Shown here: positions 39,928 to 48,943 of the stretch, one piece after another
Numbering within the stretch: position 1 is the stretch's first letter
How the letters are laid out: each line of letters begins with the position of its first letter
DNA from: Pseudomonas sp. Bc-h
Lineage (GTDB): Bacteria; Pseudomonadota; Gammaproteobacteria; Pseudomonadales; Pseudomonadaceae
Reading direction: 5' to 3'
NCBI RefSeq assembly: GCF_002080045.1
Contig: NZ_MUIN01000008.1
Span: 1-64,000, forward strand
Length of the DNA: 64,000 nt
Program-made: the position numbers and the translations under genes
Notes under the pieces: generated by a model
Databases searched by the model: none
What the model saw: the letters and a program-made list of their open reading frames with translations, nothing else
What the model was told of the DNA's origin: nothing

Positions 39928-40935
39928 CTAGTGGTAACCGTCCTCGTGGGTAACCTTGCCGCGGAACACGTAGTAGCTCCAGAAGGTGTAACCCAGAATG
40001 AACGGGATGATGAACAGCGTGCCGACCAGAATGAAGCCCTGGCTTTGCGGTGGCGAAGCGGCATCCCAGATCGATATCGCGGGCGGGATGATGTTCGGCC
40101 ACAGGCTGATACCCAGACCGCTGTAGCCGAGGAATATCAGCACCAGCGTCAGCAGGAACGGCGTGTAATGCGCATTGCGCTCCACCGCTTTGAACAGCCC
40201 GTACATGGTCACCAGAACCAATGCAGGCACCGGCATGAACCAGAACAGGTTCGGGATGCTGAACCAGCGGTCAGCGATGTCCTGATGCGCCAGCGGCGTC
40301 CACAGGCTGACGATGCCCATCACCACCAGCGTGACAAGCGCCAGTGGCCGCGCCAGATCATGCATGGCCTTCTGCAAGTCGCCTTCGGTTTTCATGATCA
40401 GCCAGGTGCAGCCGAGCAAGGCGTACGCCACGATGAGCGCCAGGCCGCAGAACAGCGAGAACGGTGTCAGCCAGTCCAGCCCGCCCCCCGCGTAAGCGCG
40501 GTTGACCACCGGAATGCCGTCGATGTAAGCACCCAGCGCCACGCCCTGGAAGAAGGTCGCCACCAGCGAGCCGCCGATGAACGCCTTGTCCCAAAGATGG
40601 CGCTTGGCATCGGTGGCCTTGAAGCGGAACTCGAACGCCACGCCGCGAAAAATCAGCCCGATCAGCATGAAGATCAGCGGCAGATACAGCGCTTCGAGCA
40701 CCACCGAATACGCCAGCGGGAACGCCCCGAACAATCCGGCACCGCCCAGTACCAACCAGGTTTCGTTGCCGTCCCACACGGGGGCGACAGTATTCATCAT
40801 CACGTCACGGTCAGTCTTGTCCTTCATGAAAGGAAACAGAATCCCGATACCGAGATCGAAGCCGTCCATGATGACGTACATCATGATGCCGAAGATGATG
40901 ATCACGGCCCAGATCAATGGCAGATCGATACCCAT
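39928..40935 (-). CDS. cioB: Cyanide-insensitive (bd-type) quinol oxidase subunit II
   Basis: A 335-aa inner-membrane subunit with 8-9 membrane segments, typical of CydB/CioB. YVIMDGFDLGIGILFPF (about 20-36) and WDGNETWLVLGGAGLFGAFPLAY (about 54-76) are family signatures. It pairs with CioA to form the heme-containing terminal quinol oxidase. Its ATG lies 3 bp after the cioA stop, so expression is coupled. The bd-family assignment is certain; the Cio subtype comes from its partner. Confidence 0.94.
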   Translation of the reverse strand: MGIDLPLIWAVIIIFGIMMYVIMDGFDLGIGILFPFMKDKTDRDVMMNTVAPVWDGNETWLVLGGAGLFGAFPLAYSVVLEALYLPLIFMLIGLIFRGVAFEFRFKATDAKRHLWDKAFIGGSLVATFFQGVALGAYIDGIPVVNRAYAGGGLDWLTPFSLFCGLALIVAYALLGCTWLIMKTEGDLQKAMHDLARPLALVTLVVMGIVSLWTPLAHQDIADRWFSIPNLFWFMPVPALVLVTMYGLFKAVERNAHYTPFLLTLVLIFLGYSGLGISLWPNIIPPAISIWDAASPPQSQGFILVGTLFIIPFILGYTFWSYYVFRGKVTHEDGYH

Positions 40936-40938
40936 GGC

Positions 40939-42378
40939 TCAATTCCCCTCAGTCAGGCGGTCTTTACGATCATCGGTGCTGCTTTCATCCGCAGCGGAGA
41001 GAGGGCGTGCCGGCGTGCGTTTCTGACCTGGCCCGCCGTGAGTCGTATCGGCGCCCTCGTGGGTTTTCGGACCTTTGCGAACCAGACGCATCATGTAGCC
41101 GAAGCCTGCTCCGAACAGCATGAAATAGACCACGACGAACAGCACCAGCGTCAGGCTCATTTGTTCGACACTGTGATTGGACGATGCATTGGCCGTGCGC
41201 ATCAGCCCGTAAACCACCCAGGGCTGACGCCCGATCTCAGTGGTAAACCACCCCGCCAGCAACGCGATCAGCCCCGAGGGTCCCATGCACATGACGAGGG
41301 TAAGAAACAGCCGGTTGCTGTAGAGATTTCCGCGCCAACGTAGCCAGGCACTCCACAAACCGGTCGCGATCATCAGCAAGCCAAGCGCAACCATGATCCG
41401 AAACGACCAGAAAATGATGGTTGAGTTGGGTCGGTCTTCTGGGGGAAAGGACTTCAATGCCGGGATCTGCTTGTCCAGACTGTGCGTCAATATCAAGCTT
41501 CCCAGATACGGGATTTCTACTGCGTATTTTGTTCTCTCCTCTTTCATGTCCGGCCAACCGAACAGAATCAGCGGAGTGGGTTCGTCCCCTACGTTTTCCC
41601 AGTGACCTTCGATCGCAGCAATTTTCGCAGGCTGGTGCTCCAGGGTGTTCAGACCATGGGCGTCGCCTACCATGGCCTGAATCGGCGCAACGATCAGCGC
41701 CATCCACATCGCCATCGACAACATCCGCCGAATCGCAGGATTATCGCGACCGCGCAGCAGGTGCCAAGCCGCCGATGCACCGACGAAAAACGCTGTGGCC
41801 ACGAACGCGGCAATGGCCATGTGAGTAAGACGGTAGGGGAACGAGGGATTGAAGATCACGGCAAACCAGTCGACCGGAATAACGCGGCCATCGACGATTT
41901 CGTAACCTTGCGGCGTATGCATCCAACTGTTCGAAGCCAGAATCCAGAAGGTAGAAATCAGCGTGCCAACTGCCACCATAACGGTCGAAAAAAAGTGCAA
42001 ACCTCGACCCACGCGGTTCCAGCCAAACAGCATGACCCCCAGGAAACCCGCCTCCAGGAAGAAGGCAGTCAGCACCTCATAAGTCAGCAGCGGACCGGTG
42101 ATCGCGCCGGCGAAGTCGGAGAATCGGCTCCAGTTGGTGCCGAATTCGTACGCCATGACCAGACCGGAGACCACGCCCATGCCGAAGTTCACGGCAAAAA
42201 TCTTCGACCAGAAATGGTAAAGATCGCGGTAGGTGTTGTCGTGAGTCTTGAGCCACAGGCCTTCGAGCACCGCGAGAAAACTCGCCAGACCGATGGTGAT
42301 GGCAGGGAACAGGATGTGAAATGAAACAGTGAACGCGAACTGAATTCGGGCGAGATCGAGTGCCTCTAAACCGAACAT
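40939..42378 (-). CDS. cioA: Cyanide-insensitive (bd-type) quinol oxidase subunit I
   Basis: A 479-aa catalytic subunit with about 9 membrane segments. The N-terminal histidine for heme b595 (VSFHILFP, H21) and the GRQPW element (FTTEIGRQPWVVYG) are present. The periplasmic Q-loop is short, marking the CioA rather than the long-Q-loop E. coli CydA type. It oxidises ubiquinol and reduces O2 without proton pumping, with resistance to cyanide. A perfect ANR/FNR box lies 183 bp upstream of the start. Confidence 0.94.
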   Translation of the reverse strand: MFGLEALDLARIQFAFTVSFHILFPAITIGLASFLAVLEGLWLKTHDNTYRDLYHFWSKIFAVNFGMGVVSGLVMAYEFGTNWSRFSDFAGAITGPLLTYEVLTAFFLEAGFLGVMLFGWNRVGRGLHFFSTVMVAVGTLISTFWILASNSWMHTPQGYEIVDGRVIPVDWFAVIFNPSFPYRLTHMAIAAFVATAFFVGASAAWHLLRGRDNPAIRRMLSMAMWMALIVAPIQAMVGDAHGLNTLEHQPAKIAAIEGHWENVGDEPTPLILFGWPDMKEERTKYAVEIPYLGSLILTHSLDKQIPALKSFPPEDRPNSTIIFWSFRIMVALGLLMIATGLWSAWLRWRGNLYSNRLFLTLVMCMGPSGLIALLAGWFTTEIGRQPWVVYGLMRTANASSNHSVEQMSLTLVLFVVVYFMLFGAGFGYMMRLVRKGPKTHEGADTTHGGPGQKRTPARPLSAADESSTDDRKDRLTEGN

Positions 42379-42749
42379 AGGTCTTCCTCTATCAGGTGGT
42401 ACCGGCTGCAGACCCGGGGCCTTCAGCGACTGCCCCCACGGTGTATTGAGTACGAGGTATTGCGTTTGTTCTTTTTAGTTTCGCGCTCGGGCCCCATAAG
42501 CAAAAAAGGCGACGCGGGAGTTGTGTCAAGCCGACAGATCAATCAAAACCAACCGCAGAATTGATGCAGATCAACCGACGTTGAAAGAGTAGTCCCATTT
42601 CGGCACATGCTCCGCGTGGTCTTTTGTCGCGTGGCGAGTTGCCTCACCCCTTGATGCAGAGCAGTTGGCTCGAAACCGGATCAGAGGGATCGCATTGGCG
42701 GGGGAAAGACTTCTCAGAGGCCGGCTCTCAGAAGGAAGCCCTGCGGGTG
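42379..42749. other. 371-bp region upstream of cioA
   Basis: No gene is supported. It carries the ANR/FNR box at 42561-42574 and an A+T-rich stretch (42465-42545) likely to include the cio promoter. The remainder, up to the 3' end of the esterase gene, shows nothing recognisable. Confidence 0.55.
42561..42574. promoter_or_regulatory. Perfect ANR/FNR box
   Basis: TTGATGCAGATCAA is an exact match to TTGAT-N4-ATCAA, 183 bp upstream of the cioA start. In P. aeruginosa cioAB is known to be repressed by ANR under low oxygen. The only other gene nearby ends at 42750 and points the same way, so cio is the likely target. Confidence 0.75.
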
Positions 42750-43679
42750 TCAGAGCGTTATGCGCAGGAACCCGAGCAGCGCCGTGACCAGTCGTCGGTA
42801 AAGCGCATCCACTTCCGGCACCAGGCCTTTGCCGCGCAGGCTGCCGTGCACCAGACCAGGACCGGGATCGAACTCGGTCGAAACGCCCGCCTCGCGCAGT
42901 GCCCGTTCATAGCAGACCCCATCGTCGCGCAATGGGTCGAACTGCGCCACGGCGATGAACGCAGGGGCCAACCCGCGAAAATCCTTGGCGTTGAGCGGCA
43001 TTGCGTAGGGCGAGTGCTCGTCCTCTGGCAGGTAAAGCTGCCGATAGAGGTCCAGATCTGCGGTACTGAGCAAGGGTGCATCGAAACATTCCCTGCGTGA
43101 AGGCAGATCGTCGGCACCGCCAAGTCCGGGATAGACCAGCGCCTGCCCAACCGGCTGCCGCTCGCCGGCCTCGCGCAAGGCCAGACACAAGGCAGCCGCC
43201 AGGTTGCCTCCCGCGCTATCCCCGGCCACGGCTATTCGCCGAGGGTCGATATCCAGCCGCAGTGCCTGAATCTGCAGGGCATGCCAGACCTCAAGACAGT
43301 CGTCGAAGCCTGCCGGGAACGGGTGTTCCGGCGCCAATCGGTAGTCGATGGCGATCACCACCGCGTTGAGATCAACCGCCAGCGCCGCGGTGAGAAAATC
43401 GTGAGAATCCAGATCGCCAACCACCCAACCGCCGCCGTGCAGGTAAACCACGCAGGGCGCCGGGTGTTCCAGGGACAGGCGACGTGGGCGATAACTGCGC
43501 ACCGCGACACCGGCCAGACTGAAATCCTTGACCTCGAGTTGCGGTGGGCGAGCGGGTGTGAAGGCTTCGCACATACGCGAATAAGAGCGACGCTGGTCAG
43601 CGATTTCCAGCGAGTCGACGCTGAAACTAAGGGTTTTGCCGATGAATTGAGCCATTTCTGGCGAGAGGGGGTAACGCAT
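42750..43679 (-). CDS. HSL-family alpha/beta hydrolase (esterase)
   Basis: A 309-aa hormone-sensitive-lipase-like esterase. It shows HGGGW (81-85, oxyanion hole), the nucleophile elbow GDSAGG (S155), the acid in AQFDPLRDDG and the histidine in LVHGSLR. No signal peptide, so cytoplasmic. GGGAG precedes ATG 43679; the longer frame to 43733 is unlikely. Likely acts on short acyl esters; natural substrate unknown. Confidence 0.87.
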   Translation of the reverse strand: MRYPLSPEMAQFIGKTLSFSVDSLEIADQRRSYSRMCEAFTPARPPQLEVKDFSLAGVAVRSYRPRRLSLEHPAPCVVYLHGGGWVVGDLDSHDFLTAALAVDLNAVVIAIDYRLAPEHPFPAGFDDCLEVWHALQIQALRLDIDPRRIAVAGDSAGGNLAAALCLALREAGERQPVGQALVYPGLGGADDLPSRRECFDAPLLSTADLDLYRQLYLPEDEHSPYAMPLNAKDFRGLAPAFIAVAQFDPLRDDGVCYERALREAGVSTEFDPGPGLVHGSLRGKGLVPEVDALYRRLVTALLGFLRITL

Positions 43680-43733
43680 TCCTGTACTCCCATCAACCCG
43701 TCTCAAATCGCTGATATGGCCAACGACGAACAC

Positions 43734-43773
43734 CTGTCGCAGTCCGGCTTGCCGGCGGTGGCGATCTCAATGA
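43734..43773. repeat. REP family A arm overlapping a gene 3' end
   Basis: A single arm (CTGTCGCAGTCCGGCTTGCC, then GGCGGTGGCGATCTCAATGACGCC) runs into the stop codon of the betaine-binding protein gene at 43767. The stop and the last few codons lie in or beside repeat-derived sequence. Confidence 0.65.
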
Positions 43774-44582
43774 CGCCACATGATCGGCACCATCATCTGA
43801 CTTTCCTGAGCGGCCGTGAACTTCAGGTTGGTCATCAGCTTATTCACGTTCGGGCAACGGGTCGCGTAATCCGGGGCGGTTACCACCGATACCGTCGCAG
43901 CGCCTTCGCCCGGGCCGAACACGTCTTCGCTGCCAGTGAGGTAGGCGATCTTCATGTTGATGTTCATCGGGTGCGGGGTCCAGCCGACGAATACCACCCA
44001 CTCGTTACGCTTGGTGACGCGTTGCACGGCGGCGAGCATGCCCGCTTCACCCGATTCCACCAACTGGAAGCCACCGAGACCGAACTGGTTCTTCTCGATC
44101 ATGCCCTTGATGTTGGCGTTGGCGCCCGTGCCAGGCTCGATACCGTAGATCTTGCCGCCTAGCTTGTCCTTGAATTTGGCGATGTCGGCGAAGGTTTTCA
44201 GCCCGCCGTCGGCCACGTATTGCGGCACGGCCAGGGTCGCCTGGGCGTCGTTCATGCTTGGAGTGTCGAATACCTTGACCTGGTTGGCGGCCACGAAGGG
44301 GGCGATGTTCTTGTCCATCGCCGGTTTCCAGTAACCGAGGAAGACGTCGAGGCGGTCATCACGCAGGCCACCGAAAACGATCTGTTGGGCAGCACTGGTC
44401 TGTTTGACGTCGTAACCCATGTTCTGCAGGAGTACTTCGGCGACCGCGCTGGTGGCGATCACGTCGGTCCAGTTGACCACACCCATCCGCACGCTCTGAC
44501 ACTTGGCCGGCTCGGCGGCCATCAAGGCGGTACTGCTCAGCATCAACACACCGCAGCTGATCTGACGAATAAATCTCTTCAT
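43767..44582 (-). CDS. Glycine betaine/choline-type periplasmic binding protein, C-terminally truncated
   Basis: A 271-aa OpuAC-family binding protein with a signal peptide (FIRQISCGVLMLSSTALMAAE, cleavage about residue 22) and typical motifs (GVVNWTDVIATSAVAEVLLQNMGYDVK, FLGYWKPAMDKNIAPF, FVGWTPHPMN). Relatives (CbcX/ChoX) are about 310 aa. Here the protein ends at ESQMMVPIMWRH, where family members continue for roughly 40 residues, and the stop abuts a REP arm. No permease or ATPase is adjacent. It could still fold, but looks like a recently shortened or inactivated gene. Confidence 0.8.
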   Translation of the reverse strand: MKRFIRQISCGVLMLSSTALMAAEPAKCQSVRMGVVNWTDVIATSAVAEVLLQNMGYDVKQTSAAQQIVFGGLRDDRLDVFLGYWKPAMDKNIAPFVAANQVKVFDTPSMNDAQATLAVPQYVADGGLKTFADIAKFKDKLGGKIYGIEPGTGANANIKGMIEKNQFGLGGFQLVESGEAGMLAAVQRVTKRNEWVVFVGWTPHPMNINMKIAYLTGSEDVFGPGEGAATVSVVTAPDYATRCPNVNKLMTNLKFTAAQESQMMVPIMWRH

Positions 44583-44915
44583 GCGTGCTCCTCGGGTCGG
44601 CTCGTTATTTTATTCAGCTCTTTTCGGCAGCTTTTCAAGGCTTAAAGACCCACGGCAGTTCGAATGCTGCCGCGTTGACGCAAATTACGCAGCAGCACCT
44701 TCCACGAAGCGCACCAGCGCGACCTGTGGTTGCACTGGGGCGACATTGGCTGAGGAGGCTACGAGGAAGAATACATTTCGTGGGAGGGACCTTGCTCGCG
44801 AAGGCGGGCTGTCAATCAATGCCGAGGCATTCAGACGGCCATTATTTCGCGAGCAAGCTTCCTCCCACGCCCCGGGGTTGGCCGACAGAAGGCGCTGGGC
44901 CATCAAAGCGAAGGC
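44583..44915. other. 333-bp intergenic region with REPIN
   Basis: No gene. It contains REPIN family B (44779-44869) and the upstream region of the binding-protein gene. ORFs across it have no start signals. Confidence 0.5.
44779..44869. repeat. REPIN family B
   Basis: CGTGGGAGGGACCTTGCTCGCG faces CGCGAGCAAGCTTCCTCCCACG. The arms are near-perfect. Confidence 0.8.
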
Positions 44916-47135
44916 TTACAACACCTTATCCAGCGTGATCGGCAGTTCCCGGACCCGCTTGCCGGTGGCATGGTAGATGGCATTGGCGATCGCCGACGCC
45001 ACACCCACGATGCCGATTTCGCCGACACCCTTGGAGCCGAGTTCGTTGACGATCTCGTCGTTCTCTTCGACAAACACCACATCGATGTCGCCGATGTCCG
45101 CGTTCACCGGGATGTGGTACTCGGCCAGGCTGTGATTCATGAAGCGCCCCAGATGATGGTCCGTGAGGGTTTCCTCCTGTAACGCCTGGCTGATACCCCA
45201 GACCACACCACCGAGAATCTGGCTGCGCGCAGTCTTGGGATTGACCACTCGCCCCGCCGCCACGGCACTCACCACCCGATTGACCCGGATCGTGCCCAGA
45301 TCCTCATCCACCAGCACTTCGACGAACACCGCAGAATGCGTGGCTGTGGCATAGCCCTCGCGCTTCTTGTCCGGCTCGGCGTCGATGCGCACGTCCAGCA
45401 CGTCATGGGACGACTCACGCACGATGTCGGCATAGGCAAATCGTTGCCCGCGAATGTGCAGGTAACCATCGCCGAATCCGACTTCCTCCATGTCCACTAC
45501 CGCAAATTCCGCATGAGCCATGCGCACAGCATCCAACAGTTTGGTGCGCAGTCCCCGGCAGGCTTGCTGCACAGCGGTTCCGACCGAGGACACCGTGAAC
45601 GAACCGCCTTGCAACGGTGCAGTCGGCAGCGAGCTGTCCCCTAACACGAAATGGATATCCTGCGGCATCACGCCCAGTGCCTCGGCAGCGATCTGGGTCA
45701 TGACCGTGTAAGTGCCGGTGCCGATATCCGTGGTCGCGCTGGTCACCGTGATTTTGCCGTCGCTGTCGATACTGGCCTTCGCGCTGGCTTTCATCTGCAT
45801 GGCTTCCCAGACGCCACCCGCCATACCCCAACCGACCAGTTGATGGCCATTACGCATGCTGCGCGGTTCGGGATTGCGCTTGTCCCAGCCAAACCGTTCG
45901 GCGCCCTGTTGATAACAGGCGCGCAGCTCCTTGCTGGAATAAGGCTTGTCTTCGTTGCCATTGCGCTCGGCAAAGTTGGTCAGGCGCAGCTGCACCGGAT
46001 CGATGCCAGCGGCGCAGGCCAGTTCGTCCAGCGCGCACTCCAGGCCGACCATGCCCGAGGTCGCGCCCGGCGCGCGCATGTCCAGTGGCGTGTAGACGTC
46101 CAGCGGCGCAAGCTTGTAGGTGAGCTGCACCTTGTCGCATTGATAGAGCATGCCGCTCCACTCCACGACGTGCTCGGTGAAGTCCTCGAAGCGCGAAGTC
46201 TGGCCGATCACATCGTGCCCCACGGCCGTCAGCCGCCCCTCGGCATCAGCACCCAGACGCAGTCGCTGCAATGTGTTGGGGCGGTAGCCGAAGGTGAACA
46301 TCTGTTGGCGTGTCAGGGTTACGCGAACCGAGCGCTTGAGCTGCAACGCCGCCATGACAGCCAGCGGTAGCTGGTACTGCGGCCGCAACCCTGAACCAAA
46401 AGCCCCGCCGACGAACGCCGCGAGAATGCGGATCTTCTCCTTCTCAAGGCCGAACACGTTGTGCAGGTAGTCCTGACAGTTCTGCGTGCCCTGGGTTTTG
46501 TCATGGATCTCGAGGCTGCCGTCATCCTGATAAAGAACGGTCGAGGCATGAGGCTCCATCGGGTTGTGATGTTCGTTCGGCGTGCTGTATCGGGCGTCGA
46601 CGGTGAAAGCAGCTTTGGAAAAACCTGTCTGAAAGTCGCCACGAGGTTTGGGGGTTTCAGCGGGCGCGGTGTGGGCCTCATCTTGAGCGGCGGTCAGATC
46701 GGTCTGGTGGGCATCGACTTCATACTCGATGTTCACCAGCGAACCCGCATAACGCGCCAGTTCCAGCGTATCGGCAACGACCAGCGCCAACGGCTGACCG
46801 CTGTACAGCACCTTGTCGTTATACAGCGGCCGAAACGGCGAGCCTTTCGCCGAATCGGCGTCCTCGTAATCCTTGTCGTAACTGGCGACATGGGGCCGGT
46901 TGGTATGGTCGATCACCGCAACCACGCCCGGCACCTGCAAGGCTTGAGTGGTATCAATGCTTACGATTCGTCCGCAAGCGATGGTGCTGGACACCACGCT
47001 GCCATGCAGCAGCCCGGTTTGCGGGTATTCACCGGCGTAACGTGCCTGACCCGTGACCTTCAGATGACCGTCGACGCGATCCAGCGGTTGGCCTACGGGT
47101 GAAACCTTGCCGGTCGGGGATATTTTCGCGTTCAT
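44916..47135 (-). CDS. Molybdenum hydroxylase large subunit (PaoC/xanthine dehydrogenase family)
   Basis: A 739-aa molybdopterin-cytosine-dinucleotide-binding subunit. It has GGAFGSGLRPQ for cofactor binding, DMRAPGATSGMVGLECALDELA, and the catalytic glutamate in GSKGVGEIGIVG near the C-terminus (about 695-705). Overall it resembles E. coli PaoC, an aldehyde oxidoreductase, rather than xanthine dehydrogenase. Its ATG overlaps the FAD-subunit stop by 1 nt. Substrate is probably an aromatic or other aldehyde, though a purine is not excluded. Confidence 0.88.
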   Translation of the reverse strand: MNAKISPTGKVSPVGQPLDRVDGHLKVTGQARYAGEYPQTGLLHGSVVSSTIACGRIVSIDTTQALQVPGVVAVIDHTNRPHVASYDKDYEDADSAKGSPFRPLYNDKVLYSGQPLALVVADTLELARYAGSLVNIEYEVDAHQTDLTAAQDEAHTAPAETPKPRGDFQTGFSKAAFTVDARYSTPNEHHNPMEPHASTVLYQDDGSLEIHDKTQGTQNCQDYLHNVFGLEKEKIRILAAFVGGAFGSGLRPQYQLPLAVMAALQLKRSVRVTLTRQQMFTFGYRPNTLQRLRLGADAEGRLTAVGHDVIGQTSRFEDFTEHVVEWSGMLYQCDKVQLTYKLAPLDVYTPLDMRAPGATSGMVGLECALDELACAAGIDPVQLRLTNFAERNGNEDKPYSSKELRACYQQGAERFGWDKRNPEPRSMRNGHQLVGWGMAGGVWEAMQMKASAKASIDSDGKITVTSATTDIGTGTYTVMTQIAAEALGVMPQDIHFVLGDSSLPTAPLQGGSFTVSSVGTAVQQACRGLRTKLLDAVRMAHAEFAVVDMEEVGFGDGYLHIRGQRFAYADIVRESSHDVLDVRIDAEPDKKREGYATATHSAVFVEVLVDEDLGTIRVNRVVSAVAAGRVVNPKTARSQILGGVVWGISQALQEETLTDHHLGRFMNHSLAEYHIPVNADIGDIDVVFVEENDEIVNELGSKGVGEIGIVGVASAIANAIYHATGKRVRELPITLDKVL

Positions 47136-48121
47136 CAGACGTTCCCTCCTACAGCGGCGTCGCTCAGCGCACGAACAATCGCGCGCTGGGCCAGCTTGAT
47201 TTTGAAAGCGTTGTGCGCGAGCGGCCTGGCGTCTCTGAGCATGGCATCGGCAGCGGCAACGAAACTCTCCCGAGAGACCGGTTTGCCTTTGAGCGATTCC
47301 TCGACGGCTTTGTCACGCCAAGGCTTGTGCGCCACACCGCCCAAGGCCAAACGCACGTCACGAATAATGTCGCCATCAAGTTCCAGCGCCGCCGCCACTG
47401 ATACCAACGCAAAAGCGTACGACGCGCGATCCCGAATCTTCAGATAGTGGCTGTGGGAAACGAATCCGGCGGGTGGCAGCTCGATGGCGGTGATCAGCTC
47501 ATCATCGGCCAACTGGTTGTCGCGCTGCGGTGAATCTTCCGGCAGACGATGAAAGTCGGCGAATTCGATGCTGCGCTTCCCTGCCCTTCCTTCTACATGC
47601 ACCACCGCATCCAGGGCTGCGAGCGCCACGCACATGTCAGAAGGATGCGTCGCGACGCAATCGTCACTGGCGCCGAGAATGGCGTGAATCCGGTTCAGGC
47701 CGGTTTTTGCCGGGCAACCGCTCCCCGGCTCGCGCTTGTTGCAGGGCATGGCCGAGTCGTAGAAGTAATAACACCGAGTGCGCTGCAGCAGGTTGCCACC
47801 GGTACTGGCCATGTTGCGCAGTTGGGGTGAAGCACCCGCAAGGATGGCTTGGGACAACAGCGGATAGCGCGCTTCGATCATCGGATGCCACGCGAGATCG
47901 GCGTTGCTCACCAGCGCACCGATCAGCAGCCCGCCGCTCGGCGTTTCCTCTATGTCTTTCAGGGGCAGCCCGGTGATATCGATCAGGTGCTCCGGGCGAT
48001 CGATATTTTCTTTCATCAGGTCAAGAAGGTTCGTACCGCCGGCGATGAAGCGACTGGCCGCACCGGCCAGATTGATCGCCTGACTGACCTCGACAGGCTT
48101 GCTGTAATTGAATGGATTCAT
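47135..48121 (-). CDS. Molybdenum hydroxylase FAD-binding subunit (PaoB-like)
   Basis: A 328-aa CO-dehydrogenase-flavoprotein-type subunit with FAD motifs ISRFIAGGTNLLDLMK (here AASRFIAGGTNL) and STGGNLLQRTRC. A cysteine-rich insertion (RCYYFYDSAMPCNKREPGSGCPA, about 120-145) matches the extra [4Fe-4S] site of E. coli PaoB. ATG 48121 overlaps the iron-sulfur subunit gene by 4 nt. It transfers electrons from the Fe-S clusters to the final acceptor. Confidence 0.89.
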   Translation of the reverse strand: MNPFNYSKPVEVSQAINLAGAASRFIAGGTNLLDLMKENIDRPEHLIDITGLPLKDIEETPSGGLLIGALVSNADLAWHPMIEARYPLLSQAILAGASPQLRNMASTGGNLLQRTRCYYFYDSAMPCNKREPGSGCPAKTGLNRIHAILGASDDCVATHPSDMCVALAALDAVVHVEGRAGKRSIEFADFHRLPEDSPQRDNQLADDELITAIELPPAGFVSHSHYLKIRDRASYAFALVSVAAALELDGDIIRDVRLALGGVAHKPWRDKAVEESLKGKPVSRESFVAAADAMLRDARPLAHNAFKIKLAQRAIVRALSDAAVGGNV

Positions 48122-48636
48122 GCCTGACGCCCTCCGTCCTTGGTCGCCGACTGTGGCAACGCTTCCTCCACCGCCGCGAGGATATTGCTGTAGGCACCGC
48201 AGCGGCACAGATTGCCACTCATCAGCTCTTTGATTTCGTCAGCCGTGCGAGCGCGCCCTTCATTTGCCAACCCCACAGCCGAGCAGATCTGCCCTGGTGT
48301 GCAATACCCGCATTGGAAGGCGTCGTGCTTGATGAACGCCTGCTGCATCGGGTGCAGGACATCGCCTTCGGCCAGCCCTTCGATGGTGGTCAGTTCGGCG
48401 CCATCGCACATGACCGCCAGCGTCAGGCAGGCATTGATGCGCTTGCCGTCGCGCAAGACGGTGCAGGCCCCGCACTGGCCGTGGTCACAGCCTTTTTTGG
48501 TACCCACCAGATCCAGCTGCTCGCGCAGCACGTCCAGCAACGTGGCCCAAGGTTGCACATTCAACTGCCTGGTTTGGCCGTTCAGGGTCAGAGCGATGGC
48601 ATGCTCCGCGAATTCCTTCAGGTTCGTCGCGCTCAT
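48118..48636 (-). CDS. Molybdenum hydroxylase 2Fe-2S subunit (PaoA-like, no Tat signal)
   Basis: A 172-aa subunit with two [2Fe-2S] clusters: plant-type C50/C55/C58/C70 (KKGCDHGQCGACTV) and C109/C112/C144/C146 (QCGYCTPGQ, LCRCGAY). E. coli PaoA has a twin-arginine signal for periplasmic export; this protein starts directly at the mature domain, so the complex is predicted cytoplasmic. GAGG lies 7 nt before ATG 48636; the in-frame GTG at 48648 overlaps that site. Confidence 0.9.
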   Translation of the reverse strand: MSATNLKEFAEHAIALTLNGQTRQLNVQPWATLLDVLREQLDLVGTKKGCDHGQCGACTVLRDGKRINACLTLAVMCDGAELTTIEGLAEGDVLHPMQQAFIKHDAFQCGYCTPGQICSAVGLANEGRARTADEIKELMSGNLCRCGAYSNILAAVEEALPQSATKDGGRQA

Positions 48637-48943
48637 GGATAGCCTCACGGTAGGTATTTGATCAGCGCAGTCGATCTGCGTCTCTAGGGGTAGAGACTTA
48701 CGTGTTTTGCCAAACGTTCAGGGTTTGTGATGAGCGTGTGTCGCCGCAGCAGTGCACTCGCCATTGACGCCAATCCGGACAATTGCAATCAAGCGACCAG
48801 CACCAGGCGCCATCGGGCAAAGCTGCTGGTATGATGCGCGGCTTTTTGCGACTGGCAGAATTTGTGCAGGCTGTTTCGGCAGGCTGTGCTTTGCTCTTCT
48901 AGTCGATTCAATTCATGGCGCGGGACGCCAAAGGAAGCCATAC
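48637..48943. other. 307-bp divergent region, molybdenum hydroxylase / purine permease
   Basis: No gene. A TATGAT -10-like hexamer lies near 48829 ahead of the permease, whose AAGGAAG Shine-Dalgarno is at 48931. It was searched for RutR-like dyads: only half matches (for example TTGATCA near 48659), not reported as sites. Confidence 0.45.

Noticed and set aside
44916..48636. Xanthine dehydrogenase, given the purine context
   Set aside because: Subunit split, cysteine insertion in the FAD subunit and large-subunit motifs fit PaoABC-type aldehyde oxidoreductases better; the purine genes are far away except for the permease.
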